Assembly (NCBI GenBank): GCA_013400975.1
Contig: WBMZ01003490.1
Coordinates: 29,619-93,618 of the forward strand
Reading direction: 5' to 3'
DNA length: 64,000 nucleotides
Source of the DNA: Atrichornis clamosus
Taxonomy: Eukaryota; Chordata; Aves; Passeriformes; Menuridae
Shown: positions 48,604-61,700 of the stretch, piece by piece
Layout: every line of letters begins with the position of its first letter
How positions within the stretch are numbered: the first letter of the stretch is position 1
Notes under the pieces: generated by a model
Database searches by the model: none
What the model saw: the letters and a program-made list of their open reading frames with translations, nothing else
What the model was told of the DNA's origin: nothing
Made by a program: the position numbers and the translations under genes

Positions 48604-51600
48604 TACATCCCCATGCCCTGGAGGGCTCGGTTGTATGGGATGGAAGCCCTGTTGTGCTAATTTGCCTCGGGGCTATACAAATATCTGTGGCTCGTTTTGG
48701 TTACTAGGTGGGATAGAGGCAACAAGTCCAGCTGGATAATTCATATTATGCTCAGCTATGACTAATATATGAGACAGCAAAATTCATTCTGTGTTGTTTA
48801 CAGCTTTTCCTGGAGATTGCCAGTACAAATCTCAGGTTTGTATTGTTTAACTCAGAATTGCTTTCTTGGTGACATGCCTACAGTAAATTGAAAGCCAGGT
48901 GGAAGACAGTTCTCCTATGATTTTCTTACAGTCATACTCATTTTCGTCTTCCTCCTGGTTTGGATTGTTATTGCGAGGTTTTATTCAAGCAAATGAGTTC
49001 TGCACGAGCAATATCACAGAACAAGTTACTCAGAGGCAGTTTAAGTTCTTCGATTACAAAACCTGGCACGGGAATCTCTTCCCTTTCTTTCTTTGTGTTG
49101 TGAAGATGTATATTTTTCTACATAAGCAGGAAATGAAGGAATAGGATCTTCTACTTGTTTACAGGATTAATTCAAAATTCAGTGGAAAGACTCCCATTAA
49201 TTTAAGTGGGCTTTATACTGGGTGTTACACCTATAGAATAAGGGATGAAAGGTGCATGAGCAAAGGTTTGTGATTTTCCTTATTATCCTAAGTGTTTTAA
49301 ACGTTTACAAAGTATAGGATGAGTATTTTTCTGGTAAGTGAATACGGCCTACTTCACATCATGAATTTATTCCCTTGGCTTTGATGTTAAACACTTTAAA
49401 CAAGGTAAATGTCAACTCTGTCAGGACAAAATAACTTAATATTTTAACTGTGACCTCAAATGAGTATGTTTTGAAGTTTGTGAAGTTCAGAACAGCAGGT
49501 TTTCAGGCAGATATTAAAGAAAATAAGAAGCCCTTTAAAACTCTGAAGCATAAAATCAATTTATATTCAAGTTTTTCAGTTCCTTCCTGACTAATTAGTT
49601 TCAAATTGCTATCACAGTGTTGTAATAGAGATGCTTCACTGTGCTAGAGAAGACCCTTTCCTAATTGTCTTCTTTTTCTTGGCGGTGTTTTTTTTGCAGC
49701 TGGTTTTTTTTTCTTTTTTTTTTTTTAAACAACTCATTTGTCTGTGAAGTGATAATGCTGAGTTTAGGTAAGAAAGTGGAAATCACAGGCATGCTTTGTT
49801 AAAGCAACTGCTTCATTACTGAGCTATTGAGGAATGACAACTAAAAAATTAAATTCAAAGTGATGCCACCTTGAAAAATTGCTCTATAAAAATAGTTTTC
49901 CGAGGTTTTGCATTACCAAGTCTGAAAGATTTATTATTTAAAGAAGGATAAAATATAGATTTGTGAATAAAATATACATTTGTTTTTTGAATTGATGGGC
50001 AAGCAAAATCAACCTGGTCTCTGAAAACCATTGAAAAATTAGTTATGTTCTTGCACACCATTGTGGGTAAAAGCAATATAGAAGCAGAACTGAAGGTGCA
50101 GTGTGAACAGAAGGGACTGGTTTCATAGCGATGAATGTGTGCTTTGGCCTGAAAAGTCTCTGTAACTGGCTGTGACTCAGAGGAAAAAAGAGAATGCATG
50201 CTGGCTGTTAGAGTGGTTCTACTGGGCTGTCAGAATCTTTTCTATTTACTTGAGAACTATTCAAATTAAGGTATAGATTATGGATTAATAATAAAAAGCT
50301 TCAGTGATGTTACTACACTTTGGTTTTCAGGACAGTTGTTTTTCAGGAACTGTTTTTAGGCTCTAAAATTCCATCTTGTTTAATTTTAAAATATGGAATG
50401 TGTAGAGTGCTCTCTTAAATGAAGACAAATGTTCTTGGCAGGTTTGAAGAGATATAATAATGAGACAACTGCATTAACAGTGAAGAAAAAGCTGCTTGGC
50501 TATAACATCTGATGTGCTGTATAATCATTTCAGCTTACTACATAAAGATATTCAGCTTTTTAGATCTCTCTTTGGGTTGTTGCAAGTAGAAATATTTGTT
50601 TGCATTAGCTGTATGGCCATACCTCTTCGGAGAAGAATGAAGAGTACAAGAGCCAACAGTCAATTAGAGTGATGAGCAACCTGTGTTCCAAAGGTCCTGG
50701 GTCTTCCTAACTTTAATTTATTTAAAAGTTCACGGTGGGGGCTGTGGGAGTTGCTAGGGGCAATGAGCCAGGATTGTTAATGAGGAGGTGGCTGAGCTAA
50801 GCACAAGGGTTACACATGAGTCAGCAATGTCAGCAAAGAAAAGAGTGGTTCAGAGCACAGTTGAGAGGGATCTCCCTATGGAGTTCTGAGGAAAAGAGAA
50901 GGAGGTGTCTGGGCACTGAAAAGGCAAGGAATTGAAGGAGCTTCCTCGAAGAGATGACATAACATAAGAGGGTAGCAGAATGGATACTGATGTGAGGCTT
51001 CAGAGTCCTACAGGAGGATCCAAATGCAGCCAGTGCAAACTGATGTCCTGGGGAAACAAATTACCAGGAAAAGACCCCATTAGGTAGACAGAAAATACTG
51101 CCTTATGTTGCCCCCCAGCGCAACACGTTCTTGTCAAAGAAATTTTTCTTTTAAGGAAAGGTGATTATCACTTGAGTATCTCTACTCTTAAATCAGATCA
51201 TATGTTTGCTCTATTTTAGATTTTTATCTTATTTGATAACAATAAAATTACTGTAATTTTAGGGAGTTTCCTCAGCAATCAAAATGATGCCTAGAATGAG
51301 AAGTTCAGCAACAAAGCCTGCAGTTGCCTTTCTGACTGTGATGATTAGAATCCTGCCATATGAAGACAGTCCATCTTCTTCTCTGGGATGTTGGTGTCAG
51401 CAAAGATTCCTTCTCTGAGTATCTGTGAGGCTTTCAGAAACCCCTTTACATGACTGACTGAAATCCCTGAAGTGATAGCATTGCAATGCTGTTACAACAG
51501 TGCCATATGTCACCTACCTTTATTCTTTTTATGTCTATTTTTTAATCGTAGTTGTATACATATGTCTTGAAAGTCTTTATATAAGAATAATAACAGGAAA

Positions 51601-52227
51601 AGGATGATTTTTCCACTAAGAGTACCCTCAGTTTCAAGTATGCTCAGTTTTTCTCCAAGAACAGTATAATTAAGGATTAGCAGTATGGAGACAGCGAGAA
51701 ATGGTCTTTTTTCAAAGAAGAAGTTTAAGTCCAAAATGGAAAGAATCCAGGAAAGGGAAATAGCATCTACCTTACTGTGGCAATCTAAAGTCTTCTTATA
51801 CCTCATAACTTCAGTTTGTTTTTCAAAAATTACAGATAAAGCAAATTTTTTAAAGATACACTATGGTTACATGTATTTGTACTTGCTGACAAAATGGGTA
51901 AGAAAGCATTCACTCATTCTGCAGCCAGCTGGAATGATACAGAAAATGTCTATATTAGTAAATTTCTTTGTGCTCCAAAATGAGGTTGCCACATCCAAAC
52001 AGCCTGCTGTCACTGGTCCTTTGCCAGTCCTAACTATCCCAAGCTCAGGGAATTGACTGGGATAATGCTAGCCAGTGAGGGACAAAATCATGCCAGGAGG
52101 CATGCTAATGCATCCAGAGTATGGTGACTTCATGCCAAAGCTTGGGGTCATGCCCATCTACAGAGGCATGTAGAACACTTTGACTTTGTTCTCTTACCCC
52201 ACAAAACATGGGGCGGGCTTGAGCAAA

Positions 52228-52734
52228 TGTGGTGGGCTGACCGGGGCCAGCAGCTAAGCACCCACCCAGTCACCTGATCACTCCCCCAGCAAGATGGGGA
52301 AGAGAATCAGAACACCAAAAGTGAGAAAAACCTGTGGGTCGAGATAAAGTTTAATAAGTGAAGGGAAAAAAAAGCCTGCACCAAGTGATGCAAAGCCAGT
52401 CACTCACCACCTCCCACCAGCAGACTGTTGCCCAGCCAGTCTCCAAGCAACAGACACCTTTAAAAGGCCATTGCTGGTAGTATTGTGAGCATGTTGTCAT
52501 ATGGGATGGGACAACCCTTTGGTCATTTGGGGTCAGCTGTCCCAGCTCTGTTGCCTCCAAACTTCTTGTCCACCCCAGGGCAGCTGCCAGGGCAGCTGAG
52601 AAACAGTGAAGGTCTTGATGCTGTGTAATCACTGCTCAGCAACAGCTAAAACATCCATGTGTTATTCAAAAATCCAAGCCACAGCACCATACAGGAGTCT
52701 GTGAGGAAAATTAGCTCCATCCCAGCCAAACCCA
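52228..52734 (-). mobile_element. Solo LTR of an avian endogenous retrovirus
   Basis: A 507-bp LTR-like segment. On the plus strand it starts tgtggtgggctgacc and ends agccaaaccca, so it has TG...CA ends on either strand. In LTR sense (minus) it runs from a segment near gctgggatggagctaatttt to an attaaa signal (52350-52355). Just after that lies the ctttatctcgacccac segment, which I recognise as the R/U5 region of an LTR family common in Neoaves. No internal retroviral sequence, primer-binding site or second LTR flanks it, so I call it a solo LTR. Flanking bases (agcaaa and atagga) show no clear target duplication. It is in the same orientation as ADGRB3. Family name not assigned. Confidence 0.82.
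52350..52355 (-). promoter_or_regulatory. Possible LTR polyadenylation signal
   Basis: Minus-strand attaaa inside the LTR, preceded by cttcactt and followed by ctttatctcgac. It sits where this LTR family is expected to end its U3/R region. It lies in the sense direction of the host gene. Activity is inference. Confidence 0.5.
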
Positions 52735-55700
52735 ATAGGAACCTAACACTGAAGCCAAATGGAGTGTGTGTGAGTGTATGTGTGTCCCCACACATGCCTA
52801 GGAAGAGAGGGCAACAGATGCTTTTGGATGTGCTCGTATAATGTGTAAACATACACACACAAACAGGCACTTTAAAAAAAAAAATGACACAAATGCATCT
52901 GAAAGCTGTTGATGGGATACATACATGTATGCATGTCATTTACCAATTTTTACTGTTTCTTTTAATTGAAAACCTGATTTTTCTTCCCAGAAATATGTAC
53001 TCTTTCCCTGTATCCTTAGAATCAGGGCACACATTATCACACTAGAAAAGCAAGGGAAGCTAGAGCGACCCTTGGATGGCTTTATGCATTGCAAAACAAT
53101 ATTTTCAGCAGACAGAAGACAGAGTAGAGTGCTTTACAGCTCTATACCAGATCTTGTCAACCTGTGTACGTGAGAGTGAATGCAGTGTGAGGGGAAAGAA
53201 CAGAATCTTCAATTTGGGCAACTGGCAGTGTCAATGCAAACTTATTATACAATAGCATCATGAATCACATTAATTCCTCTTATGGTCATGATATTAATTT
53301 GTAATGCCTTTAATGCATTAGCTATGGGTTGTTTCAGAGGCCATCCATTTTTCTGTTCATGCAGAGATACACGTAGTGGCAATGAAACTGCCTCATCCTC
53401 AGGATTAAATTACATCTGGAAGAAAGAAATTCCTAATAAAGGTCTTTATTTAATACAAAACATAGCTAAAAAAACAGGTTATAAATTTAGAGTCCCTCTA
53501 AATACAGAAGAGGGAAAACATTGGGTAATTATGTGTTTCTATTGATATGAATTAAATCTCAGCTATTTTCACATAGATGGAAGATTGTAGAGCTATGGAT
53601 ACATGTGTACACTGGGGAAATCAAGGGAGACAGTTTCTGGTCATTTTTTACCATGGCTACTGGGAGGATGGGCAAGTACATAATTCATGGAAGTTGAAAG
53701 AGAAAAGCAATAGTATCCACAACCAGAAAGAAGAGGCTGTGACCACACATATATGGAAGTTTGATTAAGAATAGGAAGGAGAACAATAGGTTAAAAAGTC
53801 AGCTAATATTTTGACATTAGTTTCTATTCATTGCTTGCATAAGAAAGAAAAGTGTCAAGAATTTTTTTCTTTGCAAAGGTGAAACCATTTATGCTGTTAA
53901 TACCTTTGCATTGTCTTCCAGCAAGGAGGAAATTCTGTGTGGTATCACATTCATTCAGTTCTCTTTATCTGCTATGTTAAACCAGTAGGATAAAAGGTTT
54001 AATATTTACGACAAAGCAGTGTGGAAACTTTCACAATTATTTCTTTAGTATGATTTTAAAAATTTGTAAAGTTGTGATTATTAAAGATGAACACTGTGAC
54101 AACCTGGTTGTTTTAAAGGAATAAAGGTTTTGTAGAACACTCATATGTAGCAGAAGGAGTCATAACTAATAAAAGCTCCTCTATCATATTACTTCAAAAC
54201 AGGGTTCTTGATTAAGGGGATCAGCAGTCTTTTTATTTGCCTTGGCTTTCTTGCCTGTGTTCCACTTCCCTCTGCTTCTTCTCATGGAGCCACAGAAAAG
54301 GTTTAGCTGAGTTGGTGCATACTTGTGATGTAAGGTAAAGCGTCAGCACAATCTGGAGGAGAAATCTGGGACATCATTACTTTTAGGAGAGCACTGGTTC
54401 CTCACAGATACCACTGAGCACAAGGTTCTTCCTCCTATATGCTCTAAATACATTCTCCCATTCTACATGGGAGTCACTGTGAGGAGCCCTGTGAGGACCC
54501 AAAGCTCTCTGCAAGGCCTCATATCTACTGGTTTCACTTTTGTTTAACTCCTAGGGAGTCTAAGAACATGAGCTTCCTGCTGGGAACAGAAAAGGTTTCC
54601 AAATGAGGAAGGAAAAATTTTCTGGAGAGAGTGCACAGAGATTTCAGCAAGATGATCTACAGAGAGCTAGTGCCTAGCAACATGATCGCTTTCTTCAGGA
54701 GGGCATTATCTATGCCCTTAGATAATCCTTTCCAAGGAATTTGAAGAGCTTCCCATTAAAGATGCCTACAGCAATAAAAGAGTTAGTGTCTCAATATTTC
54801 AGGAAGAAGGAGGAAACCAGTAAGTCTACATGACCAATTTAATATAAATTAAATTCAATATAAATTTCTGAGTTGTGGACATCTAAGCAGCAACAAGAGG
54901 AAGCAGGCAGTGTACAAATCCCCCATTATGAACACACATTTAAAATGTATTTTATTCTTGTATCACATGAAAGAAGATGGCCTGAGATCCCCATAGTTCT
55001 TTAGGCTATTTAATTTGCTGCTCCACTCATAACAGAACAGTGGCCACTTACACACACAGAGAAGAGATATTAATGCTTTAAAAGAAGGTGATTTGTAGCC
55101 TCTAATAAAGTACATGAAATCACTGTATGAATGAACATATATTTTGCCAAAAAGAGGATGGACTTACATAAACCTACACCGTTATTGCTTTTACTTCAGT
55201 GTTGTGAGCTGTGTTTGCTCTGTGTCTGACTCAGGCTGCAGTCTGCTTGAGAGAGGAGTCCCTGGTGCTCTCCCTCTGTGTTGGTACAGAGCCCAGCACT
55301 CCAGGACACCTGGTAAACGTATTGCCAATAACATAATCACTCAGGGCAAAGCCTTGACAGAAGTTTAATTCTAGTAGTTTCTTTACCCCAGGAGATTTAG
55401 TACAGCTTTGGGCATAAGTACATCAGTGAAAGTCAGGTAGGAAAAGAGCAAATGCATTTCTTGAAGGCTTGTTTTATATATTAGTCAAAGGGCAAACAGA
55501 ATTGCTCAGTTTACAAAACTGCTAATTTATCTTCACCCCACACATCAGAAGAAGGACTGATTTTGCAGTGCTACTTACCCAAATCTATCATTGCTTAATA
55601 AATTACTCATGTGTTTCTGGCTGCCTCTTGTCATCGATTTTAGTTCTAGTCAGCTTTAAGTGTGCTGCTATTTCCTTGTTCTTTCCTTCATTAATATTAC

Positions 55701-58700
55701 CCTCTCAATCCACACTAGGCATACAGTTTCTAAAGATAAATTGTTTTCAGCCCTGGAAGGTGGCAATGCTGTGATGGCTTTATGGTAAGTGCTTGTTACT
55801 AATTACTTTAGAACTACTGTTGAATCAACTTCATCCAGATGAAGTGGCTATTTTGTGGCTTTTTCTCCCCTCTCTCCTGTAAATAACTTTGCTATTTTTA
55901 GCCATTAAAAACATTTTTTAAATATATTTTTTTACTGTTTTATTGTACATTTAATTGGCCAATTGTAAAACAGCTTGTTCTCTGTAAGTGGCATGAAAGT
56001 ACTGGTTGATATTACTGACTTTAAAAAAAAAAACCAGCAAACTTTTCTGGTGAGAAAACCCAATTTAATTGCTCACTTGATCTCAATAAACTATCACCAA
56101 CACATTTCAAAACTTCCTCTTGCAGTTTCTTAATCTAAATCACAAACTATCTAATATTAAATTTTCAATTAAATAAATTGCAGAGTTTATAGTATTTGTA
56201 AGAAAATTGCTGGTGCTTAAAAATATGAGCACATTCTGATGAAGCTGAAATGATGACACTTTGGCTTGTATCACAGCACTCTGGTTTTTGCATGAAACAT
56301 AACAGCCAACAGGATGCAGCCGATCATCTGCAATTTTGTCTGAGTGTTGGATACACATGAATCAGTCTCATCTGTGGTGCTTTTTAAAATTTACTTCCAG
56401 TTATTGTGAGTGACTCTAAAGACAAACAAATCTACTCAGGACACAAATAATGTCATTTGCATTCAAATAAAATTTTAAGTGTTAGAACTAGGATGCTCAA
56501 CCTATTATTTTATTTTTATGTCATTGATACACCACAAAATTGAAATGTGGAAAGCACTGCTTTAGGATTTGAAGGTAGCCAAAGAGATAAATGAGTTTAA
56601 AGTGGATTAGAGAATAGGCTGACTGATGGATGCTTTGGATGGAGTCCTGGCTCAGAAGAATCTTTAAATTGCTGACTGCAAAAAGTCATGAAGTCATATC
56701 AGAGATAGGATCATTCATTCCCTGTTTCTGTAGTCTTTCCTGTATGTCTGCTTAATGTAGACAGCACGGTGAACAAGGCAGATCACTGTGCTGAGCTGAT
56801 ACTGCTGTTCTTATGCTCTAAAGCTGGCAGGTAGCAAAATTATACCAGATAATTTAAAAATCAGGTCACTTCATGAGGGATAGGAATTCTTCCAGTGTGC
56901 AGAAAATCCCTTTCATCTCCACAGTTGTGAAAACAAGCACTTCTCTGCAGTCTGTTTACACAAAGGTCCAGATTCTCAGTTAAACTCTTCTGTGCAGGTA
57001 GCCCAGCCCAGCACCAGCTGCTTTTACTCCAGTACTGCCCAGGACTATCATCCCCACTTCATTACAGCCATCACTCTGCAGTTTAAGATTTTTTACCTCA
57101 AATAAAAAACATACTTTTCAGACCTACTGTTCTTACATGAAATACTTTGATTTAATATAGCTAAATGGGATTTTCAAAAACAAATTTCCTCTACTTTCAC
57201 AGAGATTTCTTTTTCTCTGTGAATTTAAGGACCTTTTGAACTAGTCATTTTAGCAGTTCTCAGGGTATAGTCCTATTTCCTGCTTGTATGTGGGCATTTT
57301 TCATGCAACAGCAGAAGAGAGAGGCAAGGATATAGTGAGCCAGAAATGTAAACCTGCCAAATAAGGAGAGCTTAGGTATAAAGTGTAATATCAGAAGCCG
57401 CTTGTTAAGGCACTGAAAATGTGTAAATCTGCTACTACAATCAGTGAAACTGCTAGCTGGATGGATGACCTTGGAAAACTCTCTTATTTTCCTTCCTGTA
57501 TTTGCCTCCCCAAATATAAAGCAGTGATGATGACACACACACCAATCTCATCAAACACCAACTCAAAAAATTATGTCTGTGCATATTTGGTGTAATTGGA
57601 TTGCAAATTGAATGTATCTTTCTTCTTTCCTAGTAACTTTTCCTCAAAGAAAAGGAAAGAAGTTTAGTGGGATGTTTTTGAAATATCTGTTTAAGGGAAA
57701 GGTCAAATATAAAGCAAACAACCACCTACTCTTCCAAACTTGACAGGTGTTTGTGTGTGGACATTGTGTTTTATCTTTCTATCAATATCTGTCACTCAAC
57801 AGAATAATGCACGAAGGGGAAGGCAGAGATGGAGATTTAAAAAAAAAAATCTAAATAGGTTTAAAAATGTTGCCATAGAGACCAATTCAGACACTATAAA
57901 AATAGCTTCATGTATTGTTGATATTATCCTTTTGCCTTCTGGTATTCTACCTGACTGAGGTAGACAGCCTTAGCAAGATGCCCAGAGTCATCAAAGGCAA
58001 AGTAACAAGTCCATGAAGGATCTCCCAGGTTATGTTGAATCTGCATGGCTATCTGCAAATTTGGGTTTAATTACTTGATTCAAAACCTAGTAACATAGCT
58101 TCTGGAAGCCAGGCCAAGAAATTTGGCTCTTTGTAGCTGTTTTGTTTTATAGGAGCTTCCTGACAATTCTATAAATTCTCTTCCTTTAAAATGAAAAACT
58201 GTAAAATCACTCTTCTGTCCCTTCATAATCACTGGAGTATTTTTTAGAGACAAAGTTGCTGTGCTCTTGTTTCAAAATTATTTTCAGTATGTGCTTGTAT
58301 TTTGGGGTTTTGGCTTATTTTTGTGAGATGAAAAGATAAGTAGCATTCTTGAAATTGCAGGCTGGTGATATATATCTCTCATAGTCATATTATGTATTTG
58401 TAGCCAGCAAAAGCTATTTGAAGGTTTGCGATTTTGGCGTTTGGTTTTTTTTTTTTAAGCAAAAGAAAAAAATTGATGATCAGAACATTAACTTAGGATA
58501 AATTTTCTGTTAACAAAAATATTGGGTTTCACACTCAATTTTGATAAAAGAATCATTGCCTGGTCTTTCTTGTATGTGCTGGACACATTTCTTAGACACA
58601 CTTTTCTACTTTAAAACATACATACATTTCCTTTTATTTAATTTGTAAATAAGCTTTTAGGAAAGGAATTCTTCAGTCACTAAAATAGACATCTTCAGAA

Positions 58701-61700
58701 AATAATTCTGATATAAGTACAAAGGAGTAGGATTGTATATATCTGTAATAAAAAGGCACAACTGAGACTGGTAGCTGCACTGCTTCCCACTCCTCTTGTG
58801 GCTTAACCCCAGTAAACAGGACCAAGTGAGCCTTGCACTTGCTTAGCTTATCCCAACCATTGAACTGCTTCACCTTGTCGTAACTCCATTTTCTAGTCCC
58901 TGTCTTGAAATTGATATGACAGGCATACTTATACACCACTTCTTCCAGAGGTGAGGGATCTGAGACATTTGGTTTGTTGTGTTAGCAAAGCCAAATTAAA
59001 TTTGCCAAAACATGGTGATAAATTTTAAAGAAATACTCTTCCTAGGGTAACTGAAACTGAATGGGTCAGATCTTTGCTCTCTGTGTACCTTTTTGTACTG
59101 GCAAGGGCAGGTTCACCGTAGAAAATTCTACAGCCACAATACTGACACATTTCATCCCCTTTGCCTGGGGGGTTGAAGTTTGGTGAAGGGAGGTTTGCAA
59201 GGCTCATCCAACCCTCACAGCTGGGCCTCGGTTAGAACTCCCTGCTAGGTACAAATGGGTTTGACTGCGAAGCTCACCTTGAGCCACAGCTTTTACCCAT
59301 AATCTCTGGGCAAGAGATTTGTTTTGACTGATATTTCTGTGGTTGGAAAATGTCAATTCAACCACCAGAAATGAGCTGTGTCTTTATACCAGCAGATGAA
59401 GCAAAGGGCTGGGCAGTGGTCTGTGCAGTTTTTCAGAGAGGACTCCAAATTGCAGAAGGGTGAGGACAGTAAGCAGAAAGAATATCCTCATTTGAGATTT
59501 TTTTCAGCTGAAGCTCAAATATTAGGCATCGGTGACACAAGGAGTAGAAAGAATTATGCTGTCCAAAGGAGGAATAAAGATAAAGAAACCTTGCAACACT
59601 GTTGCAGAGGTGAATTAACAGGAAAAGAGGAAAGATTACAAATATCTGTGTGATAAAGGCCACTGTGAGGGCCTTGCTCTGTCTAGAGACTTCAGCAGCA
59701 TCAGGGCCTTGTAGCATCATTGGCAATATCAGGCAAACATTCTGGTCTATGCCACAGGTGACACTGCTGAAGACCCTCTATGTGCCTTCCCAGAGAGTCA
59801 ATGGAAGAAAAGGATACAACAAAACACAAGGGACTTTTCATATTAATAGGCTGGGCAGAGAGAATGTTAGATTTGATAATGCCAAATCTATCGGAAGGTT
59901 CCAGGAGTAAGAGAGGGGGGGAAAAAAGAAACAGATTTTAGCTACTGCAGTTTAGTCTTGCTGAACCCTGCAAAAATGGAACATTAAAAGCAGACACTAA
60001 TAAAAGACAAGATAGCTGATAGCATCAGAGATGCTAGTGTGCCAGCACAGCTTTATTTAGACCCAGATCTCGCACTAGGAAAAGTGAGGTCTCACGAAGC
60101 CTTAAAAAATAGCAACACAGTTTACATGTTAGCACCAAAAGAGGGATTTTACCAGGCAATATTGAGGAAAAGAGAAAGTCACAACTGTGAAGAATTAACT
60201 GAAGCCCGTCAGGGAAATTGTGCATTTGTAAGGACACACAGACAAAAACACGTACTCTGGGCATTAAATTGAATGTCAGTGACCAAAGCACTACCACAGC
60301 CAGGTGTTAGTGTAGGTTCCTGGCAAATCTACGCAGTTAAAGGATCATTGCACACCCGCAGCAAAGCCCTTGTCAGGAAGCTGTGTACCTGGTGGGTGTT
60401 GGTCACGGACTTTCACTACCTGAGCATCTCTAGAACAAGCATTCAGATCTAATTTGTAGTGCCTTTCCACTCTCCATTAGCAGAACTGGTTGTGGCTCAG
60501 ACATGTTTTCATCTATTAGTTCTAAATATCCAAATATATGACCAGAATGTGTACATTTACAGTAGAGATGTCAACAAATATTAAGATTAATAAAGGCAGA
60601 GGTTGAAAAAATGGATACCCCTGTGAGTGAAAATATGAATTGCAAAGTTCATAAGTGTAACCTAAATAAATAGGAAATTCAGAAATTTTTAGACAAACCT
60701 TTGCTATCAAGGATGTTTCTAATTTAAGATGAAACCTGGCTATGATGAATAAATGAAGAAACTTTTAAAGACTATTTTTAATACTTGCAGTTATAGAGTC
60801 ACATATGTGACTGTAAAAAGTCACAGGAAAACATAAAATAAAAGAACCATTCTAAGACTATGTTTTTTTACAGAGTCATTCTATAACAACAGCAATGTTA
60901 GGTACAGCTTCTTGTGATCAGCACGACGTAGACAAACACATAGACAAAGTAGTTGGAAGAAGACCATGCAAGAGTTATGGCCATGAGAAAGTCTTTACAG
61001 AAATTCACTGATAACCTGAAGTAGAAAAGGACACAATAGCAGTCAATTTTTTTCTTCTCACATTTTAATATTGAAAAAAAACATTAGCACTCAGTGGTAT
61101 TCTCGGGCTCAAAATTTTTGCATAACATTCTACATTAGACTTCAAGATTTTGACTGATTTTTTTTTAGCACTGAATGCAAAGGCAAAAACACTCATGGCA
61201 GTGGCCACCATCCATAGCTTAAATTATGCAGCTACCAACACAAGAAGAAAAGGCTTTAAAGAAAGATTTTCAGGTCTACATTGACCTTGTCTTGGAAACA
61301 ATCCCAGCATCTGACAGCTAATTTCAGCAAATTAAGAGATGAATAACTAATGGACTAGATTTGCCAGAAACCTGACAATTTCTGCCAAAGAGAGAAGTAT
61401 TAGTGAAGTCAGCATTTAACAAACTTACTATTGTTTTGGAAGGATTGAATTGATTTGCACACAACTGATGGCCAAATTTTGAAGAGACAGCACTATCTAA
61501 TCCATATTGTACTTCAGGAAGAGACCTCTTCCAAAATTTGGGTGACACCAGCATGCAAGCAAAGTCAGTACACCAAGAACAATAACCTGTGTGGTAGCTT
61601 GTTCGGAGTTCAGACACTAGGAGAATAAGGTGATGGAAGTAAGCAAACAAAAAATATATCTTGACAGATTCTAGAAAACTCTTTGACAAGGGGTGTGAAG

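Larger units (their letters stand above)
42252..52227 (-). other. ADGRB3: ADGRB3 long intron upstream of the TM3 exon, part 1
   Basis: About 10 kb with no exon found. I looked for the TM1-TM2 region (IRSER, INFCLS and QTQT-like coding sequence) on the minus strand and did not see it. It holds a degenerate agctgat cluster (43554-43593), a GC-rich repeated motif block (48543-48603) and T-rich tracts near 49685-49726. Minus-strand frames at 49855-50199 and 51510-51806 resemble no family I know. Confidence 0.75.

Noticed and set aside
49855..50199. 114-codon minus-strand frame, candidate upstream ADGRB3 exon
   Set aside because: Same strand as the gene, but the sequence matches neither the TM1-TM2 region nor the GAIN domain of BAI receptors.
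51510..52056. Overlapping open frames on both strands (98 and 123 codons)
   Set aside because: Considered as a retroviral or host exon fragment near the LTR, but neither translation shows a known motif and no splice sites fit ADGRB3 phases.
58780..58900. Segment with gtggcttaaccccag, like the end of the LTR family at 52228
   Set aside because: Only about 13 bases resemble the LTR; the following sequence differs, so no second LTR is supported.
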